Source of the DNA: Circinella minor
Lineage: Eukaryota; Mucoromycota; Mucoromycetes; Mucorales; Lichtheimiaceae
Length of the DNA: 64,000 nt
NCBI GenBank assembly: GCA_016758965.1
Contig: JAEPRB010000002.1
Location: forward strand, 372,001-436,000
Direction: 5' to 3'
Under the pieces are notes generated by a model. The model was not told the DNA's origin. It was given only the letters and a program-made list of their open reading frames with translations, and ran no database searches. Within the stretch, counting starts at the first letter, position 1. Each line of letters starts with the position of its first letter. A program made the translations under genes and the position numbers. Positions 12,225 through 23,739 of this stretch are shown one piece after another.

Positions 12225-13504
12225 TTACATCCCAATATAACCACGGCTGCCGTAGTGCATGGCATTTTTAATGAGATAAAGGTACATTCTACGACGGGTT
12301 GAGTCTAAATAAGTTGCGGATTCAATATACTTAGAGTATTCTTCAGGTGACATTGCGTTAGGTGTGTCCCATAATTGCTTGATCATAAGTTCCACATGGT
12401 CACCCACCACGGCATCGACGCCCATTACCAGACACTGGTGCATTTGCTCCACATCGTTGATTGTCCAAGTCAACACACGCTTGTTGAGTGCATGGGCCTC
12501 TTCTATAAATGCCTTACCATCAGAATCTGCAAGTGCAGCAAATGGCATGCTTAGATAATCAGCGGTATGCAGGAAATGTTTACGAGCTGCGGTAAGCGAA
12601 AGTCCGATAAAGCATATGGGGAAACCGATACTTTGAGCCATGGGTAAAAAATCAACGTGCCATATGCCGATCACCAATTGGCGCGCAAGGGTATCCATGT
12701 GGTCACCAAATTCCGTTTTAAGCAACTTATGCACTTTATCCATAATTTCAATTGGGTTATCAAACTATCAAATGATTACATCCAATAAATAAATATATAT
12801 ATTAGCTATCCGTTATATGCTCAATACTACTTGATAATCCATTTTTCTTCATTCCAACTCTTTATATTATATTATGGCATGTTACCTTAATATCGACAAC
12901 AAAGTACATTTTTTTGTCAATAACATCTTGACGTAGCATAAGTTTTACTACATCTCTGAAGAGGGGTATAGTTTGAGGAGGTTTGGTTTTTGTAACAAGA
13001 CCATCTATATATCCATGGTAATTTACGTCTCCAACTTTTCCAGTGCCTGTGGTTGTACGATCTAACTTCATGTCATGCATCATGATGATTTCACCATCTT
13101 TTGTCAATCGAAGATCTATTATTTATTGTTAAAAAAATTTATATATTTTTAGTATCTAGTTTTGGTTTACAGCTGCAGGCCGCGTATATTACAGTAACCA
13201 TGGTGCCTAAATTATTTTAAAGTATTTTAGCTACCTCCTTCTAAAGCACTTGCATTGGCTTCGACAGCCTTTTCATAAGATATCATAGTATTTTCAGGGT
13301 GTTGCCCTGAATAGCCACGATGGGCAATAATTTGGGGTGAATCTTGTTTTTTGTTGTTTTAATTAGTTATTTTATACCGAAATAGATAAAGTAAATTTTA
13401 GATATTTCTCTTATTGTTTTTTTTTTTTTTTACTTTTTACTTTTTCTCATGAAAAATAGCATCTTTCTTTTTCACTTACTTGGTGCAGCGGAATATTTAG
13501 TCAT
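12225..13504 (-). CDS. Glycerophosphodiester phosphodiesterase (GDPD family)
   Basis: Four exons, complement(12225-12764, 12886-13115, 13235-13342, 13480-13504), give 300 residues. The GDPD fold signature starts almost at the N-terminus: [15 protein letters not shown] (His16, Arg17, Glu25), then [19 protein letters not shown] with Glu43, Asp45 and His58, the metal-binding and catalytic residues. Further family segments are [20 protein letters not shown] and the late [13 protein letters not shown] followed by GVDAVVGDH. There is no signal peptide or membrane helix, so the enzyme is probably cytosolic, splitting glycerophosphodiesters into glycerol 3-phosphate and an alcohol. The gene converges on the b561 gene with 185 bases between the stops. 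The first exon codes only 8 residues (MTKYSAAP). Confidence 0.9.
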
Positions 13505-15505
13505 ACTCCAACCACCTGAAATATATAAAGAAAGAAAAACGGAAAACAAATGAAAAGAGAAAAGAGAAAAATAAAGCATTTTTTAACAACTGAATTTGAA
13601 TATGGAATAGCTTTATTCTATTTATTTTCTCCTCTCGAAACAAGGTACAGAAACAGACACAAATTCAAGTAAATCAACGCTAAAACGGGTTATTCGAAAA
13701 GTTCATTTCTAACGAACCTGAAACCAATCACATAGAAGGAATGGAGAAATTTAATGGACTCTCCGAAAAAACGGACCGAAGGTTACCTGTAGCTTGGTAA
13801 TCTTAATAATAAGAATCAACCAAAAAGTTTTCTGGTAATAGTGTGATAGTGTGATAATTTTATTTTTATTTTAGATCATTCAAATGTGCTCAGCATGTTT
13901 ACGGGGAATATAAACTGGTATCTATAATAAATTATATGTTCTAGACAACATATTATTCATGCAAAAATTAAGTTCAGAGTGTTGATCAAAACAATAACAC
14001 ATGCTATGACTTAATTGAACTCACAGTTGCTCACAGTAAATATCCAAATTTTTATATTATAGTCATTGTAAAAGAGATTGAAATTTTTTAAACCAATTTA
14101 TGTAAAAGAAAGTGACCTTCCATATAAAAAAACAAAACAAGGTGACTACTTCGGCATATTATATTCATTTATACCATCTTCATCCATATGTATATACAAT
14201 ATCTGAGTATAAAAGTAATGATATAATTTTCTACTTTTATCTCTATTCGACAGGATTATAACATAGCTATAGATATAAACCAAATATGCACCTTGAGATA
14301 AAATAAATGCATGTATTTTACATGTGACGATTGTAAAGCTTTAGTTATACTGCAACCTGTCACATTATTTAGGAAATTATTATAGTAGGCTACATATTCA
14401 TATTAATATCAGTATCACAAACTATTGTAGTACCCGATATAAAGATTTTATAAATATGTGTAAGATGTGTAGTCACCAATTTTAAATGGACAGTTTATAC
14501 GTAATAATAGAAAGAAAGAACAAGAAGAGTAGAGAAGGGGGGTAGGTTCAAGAAGAAGGGGAATGAGTAGTACAGCGATGAATAAAATGAATGCATAAAA
14601 AAAAATATAATTAAAAAAAGAGCGTTTTTTGCTGCCCCTTTTCTCTTTGGACGTTCTTTTTCTTCCCTTCCTGACTTTTTAGCATAATGCCTTACCATGG
14701 TTGCGATCATAAAGAACTGATTGTAAGGAGTAATTTAAAAAGAAAGGGTGTATTATTAAACTTTCCAAATAGAACAATCCTATCATTATGATGAGGACTC
14801 ACGTTATGCATAGATACACGAACAATGAATTAGTACTTAAAAAGGAAGAGCGATTGCAAGATTTTCCACAAGCTCAATAGAACGATAATTTCCTGAGTTT
14901 TTAATAATTAGATAAAGAAAAGAGTTTTATCAATAATGATAATCGTAAAGTCTGATAAATATTATTATTTCTACTGAATATTATAGTATGTAAACATTAA
15001 AAAAAATTATAGTGCCCTGATACTTTTCTCGAAATAAAATCTAAAGGCGAAAAGTGGTGCACACTGAAAAATTATTATTTAAAATACTTTTAGGGATTTT
15101 CTGCTGCAAAAACTTTCTACTTTCTAAAGTTGGTATAATTTACCAGTTTGTTAATATACGTATTTTTTAAAAAAAATTCAATTACTATACGTAAACATAT
15201 CTTATTATATTTATTATTCAAATAGCCTTATAATATATATTCATTGATACACATCATTATGTCCATGTATCAAAAAAAAGGGTGGGAGAGGTTATTAAAA
15301 AATAAGCAAATTTTTCACTAATAGATGTCAACCAAAATATTTTGATGGAATATTTATAACTGAACTTTTTCTTATACCCAACCATTAAATATGTAACATT
15401 TAGCTTTATAATTTTTATTTTAAAAAGATGCTATCGAGTAATATTTGCAGGGAACTAGCAAGTCCTTTTTTTTAATATTTGCAATGCACCACACAAAAAA
15501 TTAAA
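13505..15505. other. AT-rich intergenic region upstream of the GDPD gene
   Basis: No gene can be supported. The stretch holds the leftward GDPD promoter and then anonymous AT-rich sequence up to the left arm of the large inverted repeat. The octamer GCAATGCA at 15481-15488 recurs at 18369-18376 beyond the right arm. Confidence 0.4.
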
Positions 15506-16464
15506 AACCAAAATTTGTTTCCCCGACTATAAGATACCTGGGGTTAAACCGTAGTTTTCAGTAGCAAGAAAAGTAGAAATATTGGTGGAGTGGTTAAGAT
15601 CCTACGTTACGTGATTAGAGGTCACAGGTTCGACACCTCGAGGACGCCAATCAAGAAGTTTCTCTTTCACTCCAGTGTAGCCTTCGGCATAAGTAGTGTT
15701 CTCTTTTGACTTTTTTTTTAAAAATTCCATGATTAATATTTATTATAATCCCCCCTTTCATCATCCATAAAATAAATTAATTGTTTTTTTTTCTTACCAT
15801 CATGTTCAAATAAATGTTATTTTTTTGTATAAAAAATACCATGACAACGACTTATATAACATAACGACGGCTTTATAAAAAAAAAAATAACAATAAAAAA
15901 ATCAGTAAAAAACTTTTTATTTACATCTTGAATCTTTAAAAAAAAAAAGATGGCCTTTTATATAAAAACATTTGCTCCACCTCCATCTCCATCTAGTTTT
16001 CTGTTTTATTTCTTTTTGTAAACATATACAAAAATATACTATGACTCACTTGTCGAAGGGAAAACTTCTATAGGATATAAAGAGAATAGTTTAGGATTTT
16101 AGATAAACCACCCTGGCTAAAAAAAAAATTATATATCTTTTTTTTCTTTCGCTGCTGTCGAAATAGCCGGCTAATTTTTTTTTTTTACTTTTTAGATTTT
16201 TCTCAAACATGTCATCATATACTGGTATATATATATGAATTATTACAATATTAGTTGTATATACTATAATATTAAATTAAATAATTGGTGTTATCTTCAT
16301 TGTTGTGAATTATCTTATTCTTAATCCATTCTTTTTCTCATTAATGGGCCTATCATTGATAATTTCTTCGAATAGAGTCATTGAATCAAAGGTTTCAAAT
16401 CGGTTAAACTTTGAGTATGATAGTACATATTGTTGATTTTTCACGACAGTAGTAGACTCTTTTT
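15506..16464 (+). repeat. Left arm of a perfect 959-bp inverted repeat
   Basis: This arm is the reverse complement of 17403-18361. At the outer end, at the tRNA-like segment and at the inner end the paired positions always add to 33867, so the arms have no net length difference, even across many long homopolymers. Every part I compared was identical. The arm contains no open frame of note. Near its outer end (15581-15651) is a tRNA-like segment with Pol III A and B boxes. The inner end falls in a run of T. A diverged copy of the arm's inner part lies at about 18430-19375. Confidence 0.95.
15581..15651 (+). other. tRNA-like segment with Pol III A and B boxes (left arm)
   Basis: TGGTGGAGTGG at 15583-15593 fits the Pol III A box consensus and GGTTCGACACC at 15627-15637 fits the B box. 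The ends ATTGGTG and CGCCAAT can pair as a 7-bp acceptor-like stem (one G-T pair), and 71 bases is tRNA length. However, the T arm next to the B box pairs poorly and no proper anticodon arm can be drawn, so I do not call it a working tRNA. A tRNA-derived SINE head or a tRNA pseudogene fits better. Confidence 0.4.
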
Positions 16465-17402
16465 AAAAATTTAGAGCAATACTATTTCAACTATGTGTGT
16501 TCTTGCTTTATGTTTCATATCTAGCTATATACAATATAAATGCAACTGTTTTCTGAAGTAGTTTGAAGAAGAATGCTTAATGCTATGATAATATACTAAT
16601 TGTTATATTTAAACCATGTGATTATCGTTGCCAAAATAGAAAACAATGATCGAAATATCAAATGATTAGACGCGTTAATTCTGTTAAGTTTTATTGTTAA
16701 TAAATAATTGTGCCAGTAAGCAAGTAACAATCGAGCTATTGTAGATAGAAAAAAATAGCACTAAAAAACTGGGTATGCTAATGGGAAATAATGGTTATTA
16801 CTCGCTATACAATCAGACATATGGAATCGCACGGATAAGCATTTGTATTTTTCTTTTTTTTTATAGAAAAAATATAGCTATTTTAATTAAATAATCCAAG
16901 AGTATTATCTCTTTTTTGTGAATAATATTCGAACAACGTGGTACCCAATGAGCAGTAGTATTCATTTTAGTAGGCAAGTTTCAAAAGTATAAAATTAATT
17001 AAAGCAAATATCATTTATAAAAAGTTATTGTATAAAGAAAATAAAAATAAATCGTAGTCTCTTGATGAAGTCTGTTTAGTAAGAGAAATCGTGCTGTTAA
17101 TGCCACAAGAGGGATTGGCTATGATGCTGTACCACTGCAATTAGAAAAGAAATCGCAGAGGGTAGAACTACCCATCATTAAAGATAATGAAATTCAAGCA
17201 ACTCTGCTCCAATACTATCATCAGTTTTTATAATGATAATACTAAGCAAAAAGAAAAATCAGTCTGTGTATTTATGTATTACTCTTTTCATAAACAAACC
17301 ATATCGACAAAGATGTTTTGTAAGTTTTTTTTTGGTTTCTAATGATAACTCTTTGGTTACTATGGAATGATATCTCACAAATAATGTTTTCCTAGGCTAA
17401 AA
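16465..17402. other. 938-bp spacer inside the inverted repeat
   Basis: This is the unique centre of the palindrome. Its right part (about 17235-17402), read on the minus strand, still matches the diverged copy C (second half, about 19190-19375), so the right-hand element is longer than the left one. A short frame on the plus strand, 17075-17233, codes 52 residues (it includes VNATRGIGYDAVPLQLEKK and ends LLQYYHQFL) and looks protein-like, but I recognise no family and it has no start codon. No other gene is visible. Confidence 0.5.
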
Positions 17403-18361
17403 AAAAAGAGTCTACTACTGTCGTGAAAAATCAACAATATGTACTATCATACTCAAAGTTTAACCGATTTGAAACCTTTGATTCAATGACTCTATTCGAA
17501 GAAATTATCAATGATAGGCCCATTAATGAGAAAAAGAATGGATTAAGAATAAGATAATTCACAACAATGAAGATAACACCAATTATTTAATTTAATATTA
17601 TAGTATATACAACTAATATTGTAATAATTCATATATATATACCAGTATATGATGACATGTTTGAGAAAAATCTAAAAAGTAAAAAAAAAAAATTAGCCGG
17701 CTATTTCGACAGCAGCGAAAGAAAAAAAAGATATATAATTTTTTTTTTAGCCAGGGTGGTTTATCTAAAATCCTAAACTATTCTCTTTATATCCTATAGA
17801 AGTTTTCCCTTCGACAAGTGAGTCATAGTATATTTTTGTATATGTTTACAAAAAGAAATAAAACAGAAAACTAGATGGAGATGGAGGTGGAGCAAATGTT
17901 TTTATATAAAAGGCCATCTTTTTTTTTTTAAAGATTCAAGATGTAAATAAAAAGTTTTTTACTGATTTTTTTATTGTTATTTTTTTTTTTATAAAGCCGT
18001 CGTTATGTTATATAAGTCGTTGTCATGGTATTTTTTATACAAAAAAATAACATTTATTTGAACATGATGGTAAGAAAAAAAAACAATTAATTTATTTTAT
18101 GGATGATGAAAGGGGGGATTATAATAAATATTAATCATGGAATTTTTAAAAAAAAAGTCAAAAGAGAACACTACTTATGCCGAAGGCTACACTGGAGTGA
18201 AAGAGAAACTTCTTGATTGGCGTCCTCGAGGTGTCGAACCTGTGACCTCTAATCACGTAACGTAGGATCTTAACCACTCCACCAATATTTCTACTTTTCT
18301 TGCTACTGAAAACTACGGTTTAACCCCAGGTATCTTATAGTCGGGGAAACAAATTTTGGTT
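17403..18361 (-). repeat. Right arm of the perfect 959-bp inverted repeat
   Basis: Exact reverse complement of 15506-16464 as far as I could compare. Past its inner end the element continues into the spacer (to about 17235), as shown by its match to the diverged copy downstream. Seven bases beyond the outer end lies the octamer GCAATGCA (18369-18376), also found 17 bases outside the left arm. Confidence 0.95.
18216..18286 (-). other. tRNA-like segment with Pol III A and B boxes (right arm)
   Basis: Mirror copy of 15581-15651 on the opposite strand, with the same A and B boxes. The two segments point towards each other, into the palindrome. The same doubts about a working tRNA apply. Confidence 0.4.
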
Positions 18362-18429
18362 ATAAGTGGCAATGCAGTGGAAAGAAAAAATTGATTTTTT
18401 CTTCAACTACAGCTTGAACGCTATTTACT

Positions 18430-19375
18430 TGATCTAGTTTTACGTTTTATTTTTCTTTGAAAATAAATATAAAAATATAATATACCTCACTTGTCGACAA
18501 GTAAAACTTTTTAGAATAGTTTATGGCTTTAGATAAGCTACCCTAGACAAAAAATATAAATAACTTTTTTTTGTTTGATGTCGAAGTAATAAGCAGCTGA
18601 TAATTTTTTTTTTAATTTTTTCATACTTGTCATTTATACTGGTATTATATAATTATGAATGATTATAATATATGAATGCTAAATATAGTTGGTGTAATCA
18701 TTATTGCTGGAAATTATTTTATTTCATTATTTTTCTCATTGAGAAAGGTTAGAAATTTAATTCAACTTTAAAAAATAAAATAAAACAATGAGTTCTTTGA
18801 AGCAGTATTTTATTCTTGAAAATAAGATAAAGACTATTATTCTATGTATGAGTCGATCTGTTTTTATGAATTGTTTATTATGATGGCTTATTTCTAAATT
18901 CTAATACGTATGTCATCTGAAAAAAGTATCTTCAAGAATTTTATCTTAATATACCTAGATATGTTAACCTCTTGTTCTTAAGAAGATCCTTTTAGCTCTA
19001 TTAGGGACAGACCCCTTAGTATTTCCAGTATTTTTACATTCTTAATTCCATAACACTACACTCCTCATTGATGGGTCTATCGTAGTTTGTTTGTATAGTA
19101 TTATTGATCAAAGTATTAATCTCGAAAGATTTGAGTATAATAGTATGCTTTATTGATTTTAATAACAGTAGTAAAGAAAAGCCATCTGTTTTTTTTTGGT
19201 CTATGAGAACATTATTTGTGAAATGATTTTTTAACCATAATTCAATAGTAACCAAAGGATTACCATTCGAAACGGAAAATTTTATTGAACATCTTATTAA
19301 TATATTTATTCATAAAAAGAGTAATATATTAAAAATACACAGATTCGTTTTTGTTTTGTTTAGTATTATATTAAT
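18430..19375 (+). repeat. Diverged third copy of the palindrome element
   Basis: The sequence follows the left arm from its ATCTAGTTTT segment (15991 onward) with many substitutions: shared landmarks are CTCACTTGTCGA, GATGTCGAA/GCTGTCGAA, ACTGGTAT and TCTCATTGA/TCTCATTAA. It then follows the longer right-hand element on its minus strand (GAACATTATTTGTGA, AAAAGAGTAATA, TTTAGTATTAT). A stretch of roughly 300 bases near 18745-19035 has no match in the other copies and is probably an insertion. The copy lacks the tRNA-like segment. It shows that the palindrome arms belong to an older repeat family. Confidence 0.65.
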
Positions 19376-20414
19376 ATTACAATAATAAATAGATGACACT
19401 ATAATGGACCACACTTGCTCGATCTTTATCTTATGGGATACTTCTAATAGTTATATCATGGTCGAAAAACCAAATTCAAGTTATCTCTACTATTGATTGA
19501 ATATGATACCAATGACGCCCGTTTTCCATATATAATAGATGTTGCATATACTCATAAGTATTAAGTAATTCGATTTTTTTGGCATCAACTGCTCGCTAAT
19601 AGTAGTTATAAAAATAATCTATATATCAAATAACAAATAGCTTATATTTATACGTATTTGAGTTTGCTATTATAAATACATAAAATAAGTTAAAAAAATT
19701 CTCTTTACGTACATATTCTTTTCCTATTTCTGCTCATCATTAGGTACGAGTTTTCATTGCTTACATGTGTAGATAAACTAACCGAGAAAAAAAAAACTGG
19801 CGACGCTGTCGATTTTCTTTATTAGCATGCAGGAAAGAATAGGTCGATCTAATTGATCAAAGAAGGGCTGTTTGATTGTCTATGAATTTTATTCAAAGAA
19901 AATACATAACAAAATTGATGGATTGAAAGTGAGGAGAGAGAAGCAATAAATTACATATCTAATGAATGATGTTGTCAGTGATTTCTTTATTTGGATCAAT
20001 AATATAGGTATATATTTTTGGCATTGACAATAATAAAAAGATGTTAATGAATATCATTGCTGATTTGACTTACAAGTAATCACGGCGCCTTTATATCCTA
20101 CTATGTGGTAGGTTGAATATAATAAACTTAATATCCTATAGACATTATGACAATTCTAATTTTAAAATAATAATAAAAATAAAAAAAAAAAAACTTATTT
20201 ATAACAAAAAAACAAAAACAGTAGCGTTTAAAGATTTGATAATCGAAAATTTATTTCTGATCAGTTGAATAAAACTGCAACTAAAATACGTAACCGAAAA
20301 ATTATAAAAGAGCAATATAAAGATACCACAGTAATAAATAAATATACGTAGATATAAACTATTAAAAATCGCAATGCTGTTGGCCGCAACTTTTTTTTTT
20401 TAAAAAAAAAAACA
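19376..20414. other. AT-rich intergenic region, no gene seen
   Basis: No convincing coding or RNA gene. A T11-A11 junction lies at 20391-20412 at its right edge, directly before a coding relic. Confidence 0.4.
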
Positions 20415-21190
20415 ATTACGTAGACAGGTCACTACCAACGTGGAAGTGGCATTGCGTCAGGACCCAACTTCCCCAGTGCCTACCTGGATTATCGGCTCTC
20501 TTTATTATCCGAAGATAGAAAGAGTTGGTTTATGACAGCACACGGCGACCTATCAAAGGCCTCCTGGATGAAAAAAAAAGTTCATGATCTAGTCTTGCTT
20601 ATCTTGTGCATTGAATGCCACCCATCTTCCATAACCTAAAATACCAATACTATGAATATTAGTACATACATGTACAGAAAAAAAAAGACCATTGTCTCTG
20701 GTTTATAAGCTAGTAATAATAATAACGACATACCCCATCATCCAAAACATCAACTTTATGAAAGTCAAAAGAAACTTATAGACAAAACACTAGACTCGTT
20801 CATTAACCAGGTGGACCACACATTTATCAAGAATCTCCTTGCAAAAACAATACAATAACGACACCATATCCGCTGCCCAAACTGTCGCTTTGCAAAATGC
20901 GTACACCAACTACTTACGCCGTCTGCATTTCGCCTGACGCAAAGCTGCGGTGACACGCCTACATGTGGCTGTCTGGTCGCCCACTTAAGTAACGATCATA
21001 CCCGGGACTGTTCACAAAGCTAGTGCCAATGTATCTTCTTGTTTGAGTCAATGGCTGGAATCATTAATCGAATACTTTTATTGTGTTGGGACGCTCAATC
21101 AGAAGCCCCATAAAGCTGTAGTGGCGATTATACTTGCCGAAGCCAGAGCGATCAAAGCTACCGACAGCTAAACGCATGACAGCCAAGATG
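20415..21190 (+). pseudogene. Decayed protein-coding remnant of unknown family
   Basis: Base composition is visibly more GC-rich than the surroundings. Several plus-strand frames each stay open with protein-like composition but change frame: QVTTNVEVALRQD to WIIGSLYYPKIERVGL (20423-20536), AHGDLSKASW to LCIECHPSS (about 20535-20632), PHHPKHQLYESQ to FIKNLLAKTIQ (20732-20857), NNDTISAAQTVALQNAYTNY (from about 20845) and SQWLESLIEYFYCVGTLNQK to ILAEARAIKATDS (to about 21170). They are broken by frameshifts and stops. I do not recognise the family; given the repeat-rich setting a dead mobile-element gene is likely. Confidence 0.5.
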
Positions 21191-22761
21191 GCCGAAAGAA
21201 ATGTAGGTTTTTTTTATGTCAAAGCACTATGGCCAAGTATCAAGAACATATACATATTAGATTTCCTATAAAAAAGTTTAGCCATTCTTCTGAAAACAAA
21301 AAATAAATATAAAATGTAAAACAGTTATACGTAGACCGAGAAAAGCTGTATTAAAATTGTTGAAAGATATAAAGGTAACATGTACGATGATGAACATTTT
21401 GTCTAAGATTATGGATCATTTTTAACTTGATGTTTTGAAGTTTAATGACATTTACCATATCTGTGATACGTAATGTATGTACGATTAAACGATTATGTTA
21501 AAGAAGTACGACAAATCTGCGCTGTAGGAATGAGATCAACATAAATTTTTCTTTTTAGTACACACATAGAGTCTTATCAGTAAAAAAAAATGGTAATCAG
21601 CATGTAACATGAACTTCTTCATGAACAGCTTTACTTGTAATTGTATAAAGTTCCTAGAAACTATAGATATAAAGAAAATATTTCTTTTACAGAGAGTTTA
21701 TTAAAAAAAAAAAACTGAGATCTGCTGTGCTTCTTTATCATATATGTAATAAGAGCAATTCAGTATACGTAATACTTTAGAGAGAAAGAACAGATATATT
21801 AGCTAGTTACAATAATACACTACATTGAATACAGTAAGTGGATTATCTATGTATGGTATATCATTAATATATAAATTAATCAGTTGCTTTATTGATAAAA
21901 AAAAACATGTTACGTAAAAGTATAAGACGCTGGACAAACTCTCATATTCTATGTAGATCATCAATCTATTACCATACATAGAAACAACTCAGTTAATTTA
22001 TTCCGGAAACGCATGATATAATGAGTATCGTAGAAGCATATGAAATATTGAAGGGAAATAGGAATATAAATATTAAAACGCGCCTTTACTTCTATTGCTT
22101 TTTCATAGCGAATCCAGCATACACAGTGAATATAAATATGTTTTTGAAATCATGCCACTCAACCCTAACCTATTAAGCATAATACTATCCTGTGTCAAGA
22201 ACAATATGATTGAACCAGTATTGAAGGTTTCTTCCGAGTTTAATTTGGTAAATTATCAAATAAAGTTGGAGTGATCTTTGCTTGGATGGCAATAAGATAA
22301 GTGATTAATAAAAAAAAATGTATAATCGTGGATAATCTAAAAGTCTGGATTCAAGTCATAATATAATGTTATAGAATAAAGTGAGGTTATTCAATATTAC
22401 TATTTATTGATATTGAAAACTAGTTAATCAGCGGTGATACTCATGTAGATTAAAAAATTACTTTTGCTTATTTAGAAGTATGTTATTCATTTAGACCCAC
22501 GAGATGTAATTTTTTTTAAAGAGGATGCTATTGACGTCTATAATCGATCTTTTTTTTTCCGTCCGCCCAATAAAAGTAATAAATGATAATCACAACGAAA
22601 AAAAAAATACGTTATAATCCAACCGTTTCTTTTTTCCCCTTTCCATTCTCAAAGATCCGTTTGTTATTACTCAGAATAAATAAAAATCAAATGAAAAGTA
22701 ATATGCTGAAAAAAATGAATGAATTTTTTTTAATATTAAAAAAAAAGACAGAAAAAAATGC
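21191..22761. other. Intergenic region, nothing recognised
   Basis: AT-rich with poly-A runs. This includes the 3' flank of the leftward eEF1B gene. I see no coding exon or RNA gene. Confidence 0.4.
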
Positions 22762-23739
22762 TTAGATCTTTTGCATAGCAGCAACGTCAACGGATTGGAC
22801 GTAGTCTTCAAGTTCTTGGATAGCATCGGCCAAATCATCCAAAGCAACCTATAGTAATCATTTTGGGAATAGTTAGCATATATAAACACAAATCTCTCTC
22901 AAACCTAAAAAAAAAAAACGTCATTTTTTTTTTACCTTGTCATCTTCAACGACACAGTTGATTTGAAGTTTCTTGATACCGTAACCAACGGGAACGTGTT
23001 GGTGACCACCCCACAACAAACCGTCCATCTGGATAGCCTTGACAGCTTGAGTCATGGCATCAACATCAGTTTCATCATCCCAAGGCTTAACATCCAAAGT
23101 GACGGTAGTCTTGGCAATAGTCTTGGGCTTAGCAGCCTTCTTGGCTTGATATTCAGCAAGACGTTGAGCCTTGATCTTTTCAGCTTCTTCATCAACTTCT
23201 TCATCATCGGAACCGAAAAGATCAATATCATCTTCATCTTCTTCAGCAGCGGCAGCAGGGGCAGCATCCCTTTATTAATAACGAATAAAAAAAATCATAT
23301 TTAATTTTATATATAAATGAGTTATTTTTGTTTTCTAATTCGAAATCAAACCCTTGATTCTCTCCCTCTCGATTATTCTTTTGTAAATATTAACAATAAT
23401 TTTAAAAAAAAGGAAACCGAAGAAAAGAAACTTACTTGTTTACTTCGGCGTACCACTTGCTAACAGCAGCGAATTCGGCAGAGGGAGCAGCACCGAGAGC
23501 CTTAGCAATGGCAGCATCAGCTTCAGCTCTAAAGAAGAAAAGATAAGGGGTTAATAAACACGCGTTAATGAATTTTAGTTTTTTTTTTTTTTTTTAGTTT
23601 GTGGCTTATTTAAGTTTCTTAAAATATGTAATATAATTATAAAAAAAAAATGAACCACATACGATTCAACATATTTGTTCTCGGCAAGATAGCCTTCGAG
23701 AATGTGGAGAGCCAAAGGAAGTTCAAGAGTAACGGACAT
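22762..23739 (-). CDS. Translation elongation factor 1-beta (eEF1B alpha, nucleotide exchange factor)
   Basis: Four exons, complement(22762-22848, 22936-23269, 23436-23528, 23663-23739), give 196 residues, near the normal length. The N-terminus ([20 protein letters not shown]...) is the shortened GST-like domain. The middle is the acidic linker ([20 protein letters not shown]), including the family motif [12 protein letters not shown]. The C-terminal exchange domain contains [28 protein letters not shown] and [20 protein letters not shown] and ends [12 protein letters not shown]. It recycles GDP on eEF1A during translation. Codon use is strongly biased towards C-ending codons, which fits high expression. 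Known in yeast as EFB1. Confidence 0.96.

Noticed and set aside
14495..14710. 71-codon minus-strand frame starting MIATMVRHYAKK
   Set aside because: The second half is Phe-rich translation of poly-A/T, and no partner exon or family could be found.
15581..15651. A standard tRNA gene
   Set aside because: A and B boxes and end pairing exist, but the T stem has mismatches and no anticodon stem-loop can be drawn. It is reported as tRNA-like only.
18735..19071. Insertion in the third repeat copy with CTCATTGA as target duplication
   Set aside because: CTCATTGA does occur at both ends, but homology to the arms extends outward from both sites, so it is more likely a duplicated piece of the repeat itself.
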